From Chryseobacterium aureum (lineage in GTDB: Bacteria > Bacteroidota > Bacteroidia > Flavobacteriales > Weeksellaceae), in assembly GCF_003971235.1 (NCBI RefSeq), contig NZ_CP034661.1:4278001-4342000 (forward strand): DNA of 64,000 nucleotides. The letters are read 5' to 3'. The position numbers and the translations under genes are program-made. Each line of letters starts with the position of its first letter. Positions within the stretch are counted from its first letter, which is position 1. Below the pieces are notes generated by a model. It was not told the origin of the DNA. It saw only the letters and a list, made by a program, of their open reading frames with translations, and did no database searches. Below, in pieces: positions 9,801 to 19,065 of the stretch.

Positions 9801-10073
9801 CGTCCGATTTTGATGACATCTTTTGCATTCGTAGCGGGATTGATTCCGTTGGTTATTGCAACAGGACCGGGAGCTATCGGTAACAGAACCATTGGTACAG
9901 CTGCCGCGGGAGGGATGTTGATCGGAACCGTTTTCGGATTGATGATTATCCCGGGATTGTATTATATCTTCGGAACCATTGCTGAAAAGTCAAGACTGGC
10001 CAGATATGAAGAAGAAAATCCTTTAACAGAACAAACTGAACCTTATGAACATGATGGAAAATTCGAAGACTAA
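6882..10073 (+). CDS. RND efflux pump, HAE1 (AcrB-like) permease
   Basis: 1063 residues, the usual AcrB length. It drives proton-coupled export of hydrophobic or amphiphilic compounds (family knowledge). The N-terminus MFKKFIRRPVLSIVISLII, the TM4 proton-relay pair in GVVVDDAIVVIEA, PVSLVGTFAVM, and the C-terminal GLLGKNAVLIVEFA and GGMLIGTVFGLMIIPGLYY are all as in HAE1 pumps; two large periplasmic loops separate TM1-2 and TM7-8. It lies 21 bp after the adaptor gene and overlaps the channel gene by 29 bp, consistent with coordinated translation. The export substrate cannot be inferred. Confidence 0.95.
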   Translation: MFKKFIRRPVLSIVISLIIVFMGILSLVKLPVTQFPSISPPKVNITAEYPGANNELLIKSVVIPLERGLNGVPGMKYMTSDAGNDGEASIQLVFDLGTDPNVAAVNVQNRVSSVVNKLPPLVVREGVKITREEPNMLMYINLYSDDPKADQKFLFNYADINVMSELRRVSGVGFADILGTREYAMRIWLKPDRLTAYNISADEVMESLNEQSLEASPGKTGESSGKRSQSFEYILKYSGRFNNEKDYGNIILKAKPDGESVRLKDVADIEFGSSMYDIYSTLNGKPSAAITVKQSYGSNASDVIKNVKALMKDLEKNNFPKGMHYDISYDVSRFLDASMEKVIHTLFEAFVLVAIVVFLFLGDWRSTLIPALAVPVSLVGTFAVMSAFGITLNMISLFALVMAIGVVVDDAIVVIEAVHAKMEEKHLSPLKATEEAMHEISGAIIAITLVMASVFIPIAFMSGPVGVFYRQFSITMASSIILSGIVALTLTPALCALILKNNHGKAKKKTPVTIFLDKFNNIFTKGAGKYEKMLNKTVTKKTITLPLLLAFCACTFFLSNALPSGFIPAEDQGMIYAIIQTPPGSTLERTNQIAKELLRESEDIDGVQSVSSLAGYEILTEGTGSNSGTCLINLKSWEERKESATEIIEKLEEKAKNIPGANIEFFQPPSVPGYGAAGGFELRLLDKAGSGDYHKMEQVSNDFVKELKKRPELGSAFTFYSASFPQYLLKIDNDLAEQKGVTIEKAMDNLSTLIGSNYETSFIRFDRPYKVIVQAGPQYRALPTDLLKLYVKNDKDQMVPYSDFMRLEKVYGLSEITRHNMYNSAEVSGSPAPGYSSGQAIKAIQEVADKTLPRGFGIDWAGISKDEVSRGNEAVFIFLVCLGFVYLILSAQYESFILPLPVILSLPTGIFGAFLCLKLLGLENNIYAQVAMVMLIGLLGKNAVLIVEFAVQKKAEEGIPVAKAAIEGAAIRFRPILMTSFAFVAGLIPLVIATGPGAIGNRTIGTAAAGGMLIGTVFGLMIIPGLYYIFGTIAEKSRLARYEEENPLTEQTEPYEHDGKFED

Positions 10074-11502
10074 AAATATAATCACCGCCATTGCCTTATC
10101 GCTTGTTCTTGCAAGCTGTAAGGCGCCAATGGCAACTGTCATAAAAGACGAGGTAAAAGAAAATATCCCTCAAAACTTTAATCAGGAAGAAACGCAGGAT
10201 GCGAATAACAATAGCGGGACAACTCCATGGAGACAGTTCTTTACAGATCCTAACCTGGTAACCCTGATTGAAACAGCTTTAAAAAATAATCAGGAGCTGC
10301 TGATCACTCTTCAGGAAATTCAAATTGCAAAGAGCGGAGTTTTAGCTAAAAAAGGAAGATTAACTCCAACAGTTTCCGCAGGAATAGGTGCCGGGCTGAA
10401 AAAATCCGGGCGTTACACCAGTGAAGGAGCTGGAGATGCTACCACAGAGATTGAACCAGGAAAAGAAATGCCGGATCCGCTTGGAAATTTCGAAGCAGGA
10501 TTAAACGCAAGCTGGGAAATTGATATCTGGAAAAAACTCAGAACGGAGAAAGAATCTGCTGTGGCTCATTATCTTTCTACAGTGGAAGGCAAGAATTTCG
10601 TATTGTCTAATCTTATTGAAGAAGTAGCAGATAATTATTACGAATTGTTGGCCCTTGATAATCAATTGGATATTATCCAGCAGTATATTAAGCTTCAGCA
10701 AAGAGCATTGGAGATTTCTAAAATCCAGAAAGAAGCTGCTGCTTCAACAGAATTGGCCGTAAAGAAATTTGAAGCAGAACTGGCAAAATCCAAAGCGGCA
10801 GAATATACAATCCGCCAGCAGATCACGGAGAAAGAAAACGAAATCAATGCGCTATTGGGGAGATATCCACAGCCGATTGTGAGAGCAAAGGAAAACTTTA
10901 TGTCTACCATTCCTCCTACAGTGTATACCGGAATTCCATCTCAATTACTGGCTAACCGTCCTGATATCAAACAGGCAGAATTGGAATTAAAAGCTTCAAA
11001 ACTGGATGTGGAAGCAGCAAGAAAAGAATTCTATCCTTCTTTGGAAATTTCGGCAACATTAGGTCTGGAGGCTTTCAAACCTTCGTATCTTGTTAAAATG
11101 CCGGAGTCCATTGCTTATAATATGGCAGGTGAACTGGCTGGTCCGCTTATTAATAAGAGCGCAATAAAAGCAAATTTCCAGACGGCAGATGCAAAACAGG
11201 TTCAGGCGTTGTACGAATATGACAAAACCATATTGAATGCCTATCTGGATGTTGCCAACTTAATGTCTAAGGTTAAAAATATAGATCAGTATTATCAATT
11301 GAAATCACAGGAAACCAAAGCCCTGGATCAGTCAATTGATATTGCCAATCAGTTGTTCCGTAATTCAAGAGCGGATTATCTTGAGGTTCTTTTGAACCAG
11401 AGAGATGCGCTGGATGCTAAAATGGAGCTTATAGAAGCAAAACAGAAGCAGCTCAGCACAGTAGTCGACATCTATAAAAGTTTAGGTGGAGGCTGGAAAT
11501 AG
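10045..11502 (+). CDS. RND efflux outer-membrane channel, TolC/NodT family lipoprotein
   Basis: 485 residues. The start at 10045 overlaps the end of the pump gene; ATGs at 10051 and 10054 are equally possible. The signal peptide ends in the lipobox LASC. The body has the two OEP repeats of TolC-like proteins, seen in NPWRQ-like TPWRQFFTDPNLVTLIETAL near the start, LNASWEIDIWKKLR, LLANRPDIKQAELELKAS and NSRADYLEVLLNQRDALDAK. It forms the outer-membrane duct of the pump. A terminator follows, closing the operon. Confidence 0.92.
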   Translation: MNMMENSKTKNIITAIALSLVLASCKAPMATVIKDEVKENIPQNFNQEETQDANNNSGTTPWRQFFTDPNLVTLIETALKNNQELLITLQEIQIAKSGVLAKKGRLTPTVSAGIGAGLKKSGRYTSEGAGDATTEIEPGKEMPDPLGNFEAGLNASWEIDIWKKLRTEKESAVAHYLSTVEGKNFVLSNLIEEVADNYYELLALDNQLDIIQQYIKLQQRALEISKIQKEAAASTELAVKKFEAELAKSKAAEYTIRQQITEKENEINALLGRYPQPIVRAKENFMSTIPPTVYTGIPSQLLANRPDIKQAELELKASKLDVEAARKEFYPSLEISATLGLEAFKPSYLVKMPESIAYNMAGELAGPLINKSAIKANFQTADAKQVQALYEYDKTILNAYLDVANLMSKVKNIDQYYQLKSQETKALDQSIDIANQLFRNSRADYLEVLLNQRDALDAKMELIEAKQKQLSTVVDIYKSLGGGWK

Positions 11503-11540
11503 AAACATCATAATTCTATCAATAAACAGTTAATGTTTTG

Positions 11541-11576
11541 GGGTCGGTTCTTTTAGGATCGGCCCTTTTTATTTTT
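11541..11576 (+). terminator. Terminator of the RND efflux operon
   Basis: Ten-pair stem GGGTCGGTTC / GGATCGGCCC (three G-U pairs) with loop TTTTA, followed by a T-rich tail. Confidence 0.8.
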
Positions 11577-11774
11577 AATATGCCGTGTTTTGTTGTTATC
11601 TATAGATCATTTTACATCATAAAATGATAAACTTGACTACTTCATAAATGGAAATCAATCATTAATAGTATTATTTTCAACATACCACAATAGTGTAATT
11701 ATTGTGTCTTAAAAAGTGTTAAATTCGCGAAGTTTTTTAACAAACTCATTCTTAACTCAGAAAACAACATTGAA

Positions 11775-13388
11775 ATGAGAAAACTTTATCTCGGTGCATG
11801 TACTTTATGTACTGCTTTGGGCTTATCTGCCCAGGAAGTAGTGTGGCAGAAAGATATCAAATCCTCTACCCAGGATTTTTTAAGCCAGATCACTACAACC
11901 ATTGACCAGCAGTATTTAATCACAGGAAGCTCTATTCAGAGCAATAAGCTTCAGGCAGAAGGCAGTAAGCAGAATAACGGTTACGATTTCCATTTGGTTA
12001 AACTGAATCAGCAGGGAGAAGAAGTATGGGAAAAATACTTTTCCGGACAAAACCATGATTATCTGTCAGCAACAGTCACCACACAGGATGGCGGATTTTT
12101 ATTAGCCGGAACTTCTTATTCAGGAAAAGGGCTGGATAAAAAAGAAGATTCCAAAGGAGGATCTGATATCTGGCTGATCAGAATCAATGAATTTGGAGAC
12201 GAATTATGGCAGAAAACCTTAGGAAGTTCTTCCGATGAAGAAGCCAGAACTGTGATTCAAACTACAGATTTAGGATTCTTTGTTGCCGGAAATGTTCAAA
12301 ATTCTTCAAAAGGGTACGGTTCCAAAGATGTTTTAATCACAAAATTAGATAAAGCCGGAAAAGAATTATCACAATTAATTTTAGGCGGAAAAGGATTAGA
12401 CGAAGTGGAAAAGATGATTCCAACTCGTGATGGCGGAGCATTATTGGGTATTTATTCAAGGAGTTCCGAGGTTCGTGCTTCGGGTTCTGGCAGCACTGAA
12501 ACCAACCACCAACGGTCAACAGCCATTAGCCAAATGCCAAAAGCCAGCAGCAATTATGGTGAAGGCGACTACTGGATTGTAAAACTTGACAAAACCGGAA
12601 AAGTAGAATGGGAAAAGAACTTTGGAGGAAAAGGGGATGATCATATCAGAACATTGGCTTTAACTTCAAACGGATTTATCATTGGCGGAGAATCAAGATC
12701 AGAAAGATCAGGAAATAAAACAGTAGGCATTGAAGAAGGAACCGATCTTTGGCTGATTGCTTTAAACGAAAGAGGCGATGAACAGTGGCAGAAATCCTAC
12801 AATTTCAAAAATCGGGATGTTCTGATGGGAATGAGTGTGGTAAGCGGGAGGCTTGAAGATGGAAGCGAGAAGTCTAAAGGCATTCTGTTGGGAGGTTATA
12901 CTCAGGCAGAAGGAAGAATACAAACTGATGATGAAACCTTTTGGATGTTATACCTCGATCAAAACGGAAATGAGCAGTGGAGAAAGCATGTGAAAGGAGA
13001 ATCCAGACAAAAAGAAGAAAGGCTTTCAGATATAAGGCTGAACAGAGATGGATCAATTGTTCTTGCCGGAACCAGCGCCGAAGAACTGGGTAAAGAAAAC
13101 TGGAAGATTGTAAAGCTGGGAGACAAACAGGTTGATCAGTTAATTGAAAAATATGACATCAAAATCTATCCCAATCCAGTCTCAGACTATGCTTATGTAG
13201 AAATCGGCTTTGATTTTAAAGAAGCGGATATTCTTTTGTATGATATGAGTGGAAGGCAGCTTCAGAATTTAAAAACTAAGAATAAAGTAACCAAGATCAA
13301 TACCCAGGCTTTGGTTCAGGGAGCTTATTTAATCACTATAAAAACTGATACCAATAAAACGGCTAATGCCAAATTAATCAAGAAATAA
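11775..13388 (+). CDS. T9SS type A sorting domain protein with propeller-like repeats
   Basis: 537 residues. A signal peptide (about residues 1-19) is followed by five or six repeats built on the pattern W(Q/E)K..GG...D, then T.DGG(F/G)L.(A/G)G and D.W(L/I)(I/V)(R/K)(I/L), which is typical of a beta-propeller. The last ~75 residues are a T9SS type A sorting domain: IKIYPNPVSDYAYVEI, LLYDMSGRQLQ, then a YLITIKT strand and a lysine-rich end. The protein should cross the outer membrane by T9SS and be anchored or released at the surface. It is only 6 bp before the RHS gene, so the two are almost certainly one operon and may function together; that link is inference. Confidence 0.85.
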   Translation: MRKLYLGACTLCTALGLSAQEVVWQKDIKSSTQDFLSQITTTIDQQYLITGSSIQSNKLQAEGSKQNNGYDFHLVKLNQQGEEVWEKYFSGQNHDYLSATVTTQDGGFLLAGTSYSGKGLDKKEDSKGGSDIWLIRINEFGDELWQKTLGSSSDEEARTVIQTTDLGFFVAGNVQNSSKGYGSKDVLITKLDKAGKELSQLILGGKGLDEVEKMIPTRDGGALLGIYSRSSEVRASGSGSTETNHQRSTAISQMPKASSNYGEGDYWIVKLDKTGKVEWEKNFGGKGDDHIRTLALTSNGFIIGGESRSERSGNKTVGIEEGTDLWLIALNERGDEQWQKSYNFKNRDVLMGMSVVSGRLEDGSEKSKGILLGGYTQAEGRIQTDDETFWMLYLDQNGNEQWRKHVKGESRQKEERLSDIRLNRDGSIVLAGTSAEELGKENWKIVKLGDKQVDQLIEKYDIKIYPNPVSDYAYVEIGFDFKEADILLYDMSGRQLQNLKTKNKVTKINTQALVQGAYLITIKTDTNKTANAKLIKK

Positions 13389-13394
13389 AACACA

Positions 13395-16109
13395 ATGAGA
13401 AAACAATATTTAATACTGCCATTGTTTTTCATGCAGTATTTGCACTCACAGGCTACAATTTCAAATCTGGCTTCTGCAAGCAGCCCTATGGATAATATCA
13501 AACAAATTTATCCGGCTGCCCCCACTGCCAATAGTTTAATGAAATTTGAAGAAGTTCCTGTAAGCAATTATACAGGAATTCCGGATATTAAAATTCCGCT
13601 TGCAGGGATCCCAACCAGTGATTCTAGAATTGCGATGAATGTTTCACTTAGTTACCATCCTCTTAATGCCAAACCTCTTGAAAAATCAGGAGAAGAAGGG
13701 TTGGGGTGGAGTCTGTTTGCTGGAGGAACCATCACCAAGACCATAAGAGGAAGTGCGGATGACCGTAATTTTGAAGGCGTAGAGCAAAGGGTAGGTATTC
13801 TTTATGATGAATATAATTATGCTGGGGCCCACACCAATTATACAAGAAAATATTTGGATGAATTAGCCGTAGGCGGTGTCACTCATACGGACCAGTATAA
13901 AAAACTTTTATTTGATGCCTTGTTTTTTAGCCGGTATGATACGGAATATGACCTCTATCAATACAATTTTATGGGTTATACCGGGCGATTTATCATTAAA
14001 AAATCTTCAGATAATAATTTATATGTTGAAAAATTAGATAAAAATAATCTAAAAATTACCATAGGTTCAACTAATCCTAATAACGCATTAGAAGTGGCCT
14101 CTTTTGTTATTCTTGATGAGTATGGAAATAGTTTTACTTTTGATGTATTAGAGAGAACACAGAGATCAAGTATATCTAATAAAATAGGATATTATGATTC
14201 ATTTCAAACCAATGCTAAAGATTCCGGCGAAAGTACTACTGCTTTCCACCTGAGCAGAGTTGCCAATACATCCAACACAGAATTGGTAAAGCTGGAGTAC
14301 TATCCACCTTCTGAGATTCAGTATACAGATTATTCTAATATCACCAGAAATAAGCTCGCAAGTGAAGATGCAAACTCTTTGCCTGTAGCAACAACCTTCG
14401 ATAGTCAGATGCCTGCTTCTTACGAAACGAACATTATAACAAACAATACATTTGTCCGTAGTTTAAAAGAGATCGAAATACCGGGAAAAGGGAAAATTAA
14501 CTTTACCTACCTGCAGGGAAGAAATGATTCAGGCTATGGGCTGCCTCAGCAGCTGCAAAAATTAGATAAGGTTAAAGTTTTTGATGCATCCGGAAAACTA
14601 CTGGAAACCCACCAGTTATCTTACAGCTATTTTACTTATAATTTAGCAGGAGGAAATTTACCTAATACAACGTTATCACTCTCTAAAGTGACAAAGTTTG
14701 ATTCTTCTTCCAATAAGGAATATGATTATATATTAGACTATACCTCCAATCCGCAGAACCGTACGTTGGGAACAGATTCATGGGGATGGTTTAACTGTCC
14801 TCGTCCTAATGCTAATCCTCTTTTGGCAAAATACGTTTCACCGGATTGTATCAATGTAAATATTCTTAAAAGCATGAAACTTCCTTCTGGGGGAGTAAGA
14901 ACTTTTGATTTTGGAACCAATACCTATTCATCAGATCATCTGGGCACACCGATTACCAATTTTGATGATAATATTGAAAACTGGACGTATAGTGATGTGA
15001 GTAATGTGACATTACAGAGTACTTTTACTAATTCTGCCACTTACAGTTTAGGAAAGGTTCTTCAGAATAAAATATTGGTGCTGGAAAGTGGCGAAATTTT
15101 AAACAATGCTGATAATATCGGATTTTTATTCTTAGAAAAATTAAACCTGAATCATGAGCTGGTACAGTCATATGGTATCAATACTACAGATAAAGAAATT
15201 AATTTAGAAGGTGGCTATTTTTATAGATTTAAATTTACATGGACCAATTCAAATGATCAGGGAACTGCTATCATTAATTATTCATTTAAGACCAAAAATT
15301 CTGTACAAAAACAATGGCTTAACGGAGGGGGAATAAGAATTAATACGATCAGCTATTATGACAGTCCCAATGATGCCGTTCCTCAAAAGAAAGTTACATT
15401 TTCTTATAACAAATTAACGGATGCAGGAAAAAGCAGCGGAGCCCTGGTATTTCCAAAACCTTTATTGACTTATAAGTATGGATATAGCAATAAATTTGTT
15501 TCTACTTGTGGAGGAATGTCGGTAGGATATTGTCAATACCCTTATGTCAATGAATTTGCAATCTATTCGTCTCAGAGCTTTCTTCCTGTTCAGAAAACGC
15601 AGGGCTCTGATGTGGGCTATCAGAATATAACGGTTTCAGAAACAGATAAAGGCAGAACAGAATATTCTTATACTTCACCTGTTGACAAGCCTAATCCGGA
15701 TTCGCATTATATCAATTTTGAATTACCTCCGTTTCTTCCGGTAGATAATTATGATTACAAAAGAGGATTGCAGACAAAAGATGAAAAAAAGGATAACACG
15801 AATGTAACACTGTATAAAAAAGATACAGAATATACGATCTATGACTCAAAAATTCTTACAGGGCTCAATATAAGCTACATCAATTCACCTTATTCAGAGT
15901 ATCTGTATGCGGGGCATTTTAATTCCTATGAAAATTATTATGCAGGCTGTATACAGGATCAGGGATTAAATGTGTTTTGTGATAGCCGCAGCAACGTTAG
16001 CAGCATGATGCGTATTCTTCCGGTTCAGGAGATTATAGGAAGAGCTAACCCTACCCATTCCGAAACGGTAGAATATTTTAACGGGAAGACATTGGATATA
16101 CTAATTTAG
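13395..16109 (+). pseudogene. RHS-repeat family protein, C-terminal half lost to an IS insertion
   Basis: 904 codons. It starts with a Sec signal peptide (MRKQYLILPLFFMQYLHSQA) and the N-terminal region common to Bacteroidota RHS/YD proteins: VPVSNYTGIPDIKIPLAGI then SLSYHPLNAKP and EEGLGWSLFAGGTITK. Intact homologues normally continue with YD repeats, an RHS core ending near an IDPDG motif, and a variable toxin tip. Here the gene reads into the left end of an IS3-family element at 16093; the last two codons and stop come from IS DNA. All of the core and toxin are missing, so it is probably non-functional unless rebuilt by recombination with the core fragments downstream. It follows the T9SS cargo gene by 6 bp. 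Confidence 0.85.
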
Positions 16110-16149
16110 CTTCCAGTTAGAGTTAAGCATAAAACCTTAATTTTAACGT

Positions 16150-16449
16150 ATGAAACAAGGGCGAAAAATCTATGATCCGGCTTTTAAAAAACAAGCAGTT
16201 CAATTGAGCTATGAGCGATCTAATATTTCGGAACTGGCAAGAGAGCTGGGTATTGAAGTAACGATGCTTTACAAATGGAGAAAAGATTATCAGGAATTCG
16301 GAGAAAAGAGTTTTCCTGGGAAGGGTAATCTCAAACAAACTCCAGAGCAGGAAAAAATTCATGAATTAGAAAAAAGACTTAGAGATGCAGAGCTTGAGCG
16401 TGATATATTAAAAAAAGCAATCGCCATTTTTTCCAAGAGCGGTCGATGA
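16150..16449 (+). CDS. IS3-family transposase OrfA
   Basis: 99 residues. The N-terminal helix-turn-helix of the Tnp_1 type (residues about 5-55, with ISELARELGIEVTMLYKWRK) binds the IS ends and a C-terminal leucine-zipper-like helix (EKIHELEKRLRDAELERDIL) mediates dimerisation. The stop overlaps the orfB ATG by 4 bp. A slippery heptamer A AAA AAA lies at 16410-16416 in the correct phase, and the -1 frame is open from 16404 into orfB, so an OrfAB fusion by -1 frameshifting is likely. Identical to the copy at 20724-21023. Confidence 0.92.
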   Translation: MKQGRKIYDPAFKKQAVQLSYERSNISELARELGIEVTMLYKWRKDYQEFGEKSFPGKGNLKQTPEQEKIHELEKRLRDAELERDILKKAIAIFSKSGR

Positions 16450-17324
16450 AATACGAGTTCATTAAGAATCATGAATCTTTATTTCCGATTGAAAAAATGT
16501 GCAGTGTTTTAAAAGTAAGCTACAGTAGTTATTATAAATGGAAAGCAAGACCTCTTTCTAATAGAGAGAGACGAAAAAGAGAGATAAAAAAACAAATAAC
16601 ATCTATTTATTTTGCATCAAAGCAACGCTATGGAAGTCCCAGAATTACTGTAGAATTAGACTCATCAGGTTTTAAGACCTCCAGAATAACGGTTGCAAAA
16701 TATATGAAAGAGCTTGGTTTAAGAAGTAAATTAAGCAGAAAATTTAGAGTAACAACAGATTCAAAACACAATTATTTGATTGCAGAGAACATCCTGAATA
16801 GAAACTTTTTGGTTGGCAGTCCATCCCAAGCTTGGGTCTCTGACATCACTTATCTCCAAACCAAAGATGGATTTTTATACCTGACAGCAATTATAGATTT
16901 GTTTGATCGAAAAGTAATTGGTTGGAGCTTAAGTACTGGGATGAGTACCACGGAGACAAGTTTAGCTGCCTGGAAAATGGCTGTCAAAAATAGAAAAGCG
17001 GACAGTAAATTAATTTTTCACTCAGACAGAGGTGTTCAGTATGCAAGTAAAAAATTCACAAATACTCTTGCTTTTTATGGAGTAAAAAGGAGTATGAGCA
17101 GAAAAGGGAATTGTTGGGATAACGCAGTGGCTGAAAGCTTCTTCAAGTCATTGAAAACAGAACTAATTTACGGAAACAAGCTTATCACAAGAGAACAGAT
17201 GGAACTTGAAATTTTTGAATATATTGAAATATGGTACAATAAAAAAAGAAGGCACAGTACCCTGAATTATCAAACAATAGAAGAATTTAACAATCAAAAT
17301 AAAATTTACAAAAATGTAGCTTAA
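16446..17324 (+). CDS. IS3-family transposase OrfB (DDE integrase)
   Basis: 292 residues with an HTH_21 segment (about residues 45-105) and an rve integrase core. The DDE residues are visible in AWVSDITYL, HSDRGVQYAS and the final glutamate of NAVAESFFKSLK; the terminal motif YNKKRRHSTLNY is also typical. It catalyses transposition, normally as an OrfAB frameshift product. Translation from its own ATG at 16446 is also possible. The protein is identical to that of copy 2, pointing to recent duplication. Confidence 0.95.
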   Translation: MKYEFIKNHESLFPIEKMCSVLKVSYSSYYKWKARPLSNRERRKREIKKQITSIYFASKQRYGSPRITVELDSSGFKTSRITVAKYMKELGLRSKLSRKFRVTTDSKHNYLIAENILNRNFLVGSPSQAWVSDITYLQTKDGFLYLTAIIDLFDRKVIGWSLSTGMSTTETSLAAWKMAVKNRKADSKLIFHSDRGVQYASKKFTNTLAFYGVKRSMSRKGNCWDNAVAESFFKSLKTELIYGNKLITREQMELEIFEYIEIWYNKKRRHSTLNYQTIEEFNNQNKIYKNVA

Positions 17325-17354
17325 CTTATACTGGAAATTTTATTTGCATATCCA

Positions 17355-17766
17355 GAATAATACTATAAAGAAAAATATAAAGGTAGCTAAGTCACAAGAC
17401 CAGTTTGAAAAGATTTTTTCAAAAAAAGAATATTCTGATTATGATAAAATTAATTATGCAAAAGAGTTAAATGAATATCAGGATAGTTTAAAGTTTATTA
17501 GTAAGAAAATAGAAAATAATTTATCTAAAATTACAAATATTGATGATAGAAATCAGTTTGTAAAAATAATAAAAGACGATAGCTTATTTTTTTATAAAAA
17601 TCTAGATGCCCAAACTAATATGATATATTATTCATATAATGGGTTTTCTGATGGAATGGATAGTGAAAAAAATATTTATACTAATTTATACTATTTAAAT
17701 AACATTAAAGATCATTTAGCTTTTTTAAAAGGAATAAATTCTAATTTGGAGAAAAATATAAAATAA
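17355..17766 (+). pseudogene. 5'-truncated unknown gene beside IS copy 1
   Basis: An open frame enters from the IS right end (a TTG at 17344 lies in IS DNA) and codes about 137 non-IS residues, hydrophilic and rich in Lys, Asn and Asp, with no recognisable domain (SQDQFEKIFSKKEYSDYDK at the start). It sits just ahead of an RHS core fragment, the position of an immunity gene or the tail of a toxin from the previous module. The start, and any signal peptide, was removed by the IS. Confidence 0.5.
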
Positions 17767-17817
17767 ATCTTCGAAAGATATGAGATGATCAGATAGGATT
17801 ATGAAATAAATTTCTAA

Positions 17818-19065
17818 ATCCATTATCTGGATGGATTTCAGTATAAGAGTACATTTGGTATAGAATCATGGAATGGGCAAGGGGTATATACTCCCGATCC
17901 TAATGAAATTCCGGAATTAAGGCTGAGAATCATCCCTACTTCAGAAGGATATTATGATGCCTTGTTGAACCGATATGTATATAATTTTACAGACCATTTA
18001 GGAAACGTAAGGTTAAGCTATAGTGATATCAGTGGAGATGGGATCATCCAACCCAGACAATACAATGCCTCAACCTGTACAGGCTGGTTTTGTATAGATG
18101 ATTGGAGACCGGGTGAGATTGTAGAATCTAATAATTATTATCCCTTTGGATTATTGCATAATTATACAGCTACAACGCAGAATGCTTATCAGTACAAGTA
18201 CAATGGAAAAGAGTTGCAAGAGACGGGTATGTATGATTATGGAGCGAGATTCTATATGCCGGATCTGGGTAGATGGGGAGTTGTAGATCCGCTGGCTGAG
18301 AAATCAAGAAAATGGAGTACTTATACCTATGCCTATGATAATCCGATTAGATTTATTGATCCGGATGGAAGATTTGCAATTCCTCCAGATGATTATATTG
18401 ATGTTAATGGAAGATATTTGGGTAGCGATGGAGCAAGCACTAAAAATGTAAGAGTTATAAATAGAAGTAAATGGAATGATACTAGTGAAGAGAATGGAGG
18501 ATCTTTATCTGCTAAAGCAACACAAGCTTTACAAGCAAGTAGTTCGATAGTTACTATAAACGATGCTCAAATAAATTCAGATATTAATAATGCTAATAAT
18601 GAGACTATTGCAGATCAAACTAAAGAAAGACAAGTATGGATAGGAATCAATGTTACAAGAGGTGATATTCCTACTGCAGAAGTAACTTCGGTAAGAGGAC
18701 CTGACGGAAAAGATGGTGAAACAATTATATCTACTACTTCTCTTACAGATAAATCTGGAAACACTATAAAAACGACCTTTGGAGATACTAAACTGATTTT
18801 AGGGGCTCAAGCTCATACGCACAATGTTGCCCAAGCAACTAATAGTAAAACTCTTCCAGGAACGTCAACAAGAGATGCAGACACCTCAAAAAGTTTTAAA
18901 ATTCCTATCTATGCTGTAGACTCTTATACTGGGAAACAAAAAAATGGAAATACAATACATAGGGTAATTCCAAATGGTACTACAAATAATGCTGGTAGTA
19001 CTACTAAAAATAATATTGGGCAAGAGGTTTTGAATCAATTTATTAACAAGCAAAAATATCCATAA
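17818..19065 (+). CDS. Orphan RHS C-terminal module B with JAMM-like toxin tip
   Basis: Open from just after the stop at 17815, but with no ATG before the core; the first possible start is TTG 17962. The N-terminal part is an RHS core tip: YLDGFQY, NRYVYNFTDHLGNVRLSY, NNYYPFGL, KYNGKELQETGMYDYGAR, MPDLGRWG, ending at FIDPDGRF, the usual boundary to the variable toxin. The roughly 230-residue tip contains AQAHTHN, then LPGTSTRDAD and IPIYAVDSYTG, an order that resembles JAMM/MPN+ metalloproteases (HxH...S/TxxD). Catalysis is inferred only. Its stop overlaps the next ATG by 1 bp (TAATG), so toxin-like tip and lipoprotein are translationally coupled. Confidence 0.7.
   Translation: MHYLDGFQYKSTFGIESWNGQGVYTPDPNEIPELRLRIIPTSEGYYDALLNRYVYNFTDHLGNVRLSYSDISGDGIIQPRQYNASTCTGWFCIDDWRPGEIVESNNYYPFGLLHNYTATTQNAYQYKYNGKELQETGMYDYGARFYMPDLGRWGVVDPLAEKSRKWSTYTYAYDNPIRFIDPDGRFAIPPDDYIDVNGRYLGSDGASTKNVRVINRSKWNDTSEENGGSLSAKATQALQASSSIVTINDAQINSDINNANNETIADQTKERQVWIGINVTRGDIPTAEVTSVRGPDGKDGETIISTTSLTDKSGNTIKTTFGDTKLILGAQAHTHNVAQATNSKTLPGTSTRDADTSKSFKIPIYAVDSYTGKQKNGNTIHRVIPNGTTNNAGSTTKNNIGQEVLNQFINKQKYP
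17926..18143 (+). repeat. 218-bp RHS-core direct repeat, copy in module B
   Basis: Same length as 19601-19818 and differing at only about a dozen positions. It codes the RIIPTS...NNYYP part of the core. Further homology resumes at 21718-21778 in module D (PFGLLHNYTATTQNAYQYKY). Confidence 0.9.

Larger units (their letters stand above)
16093..17354 (+). mobile_element. IS3-family insertion sequence, copy 1
   Basis: 1262 bp, bounded by comparison with the inverted copy at 19819-21080. The ends are imperfect inverted repeats starting TGGATAT and both containing TTCCAGT about 20 bp in, with the standard TG...CA tips. It holds orfA and orfB. No direct target duplication was found: left flank ends GACAT, right flank begins GAATA. 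It truncates the RHS gene on its left and an unknown gene on its right. Confidence 0.9.

Noticed and set aside
16123..16362. 79-codon minus frame (and its mirror at 20811-21050)
   Set aside because: Antisense to the transposase OrfA; present only because the IS is duplicated.
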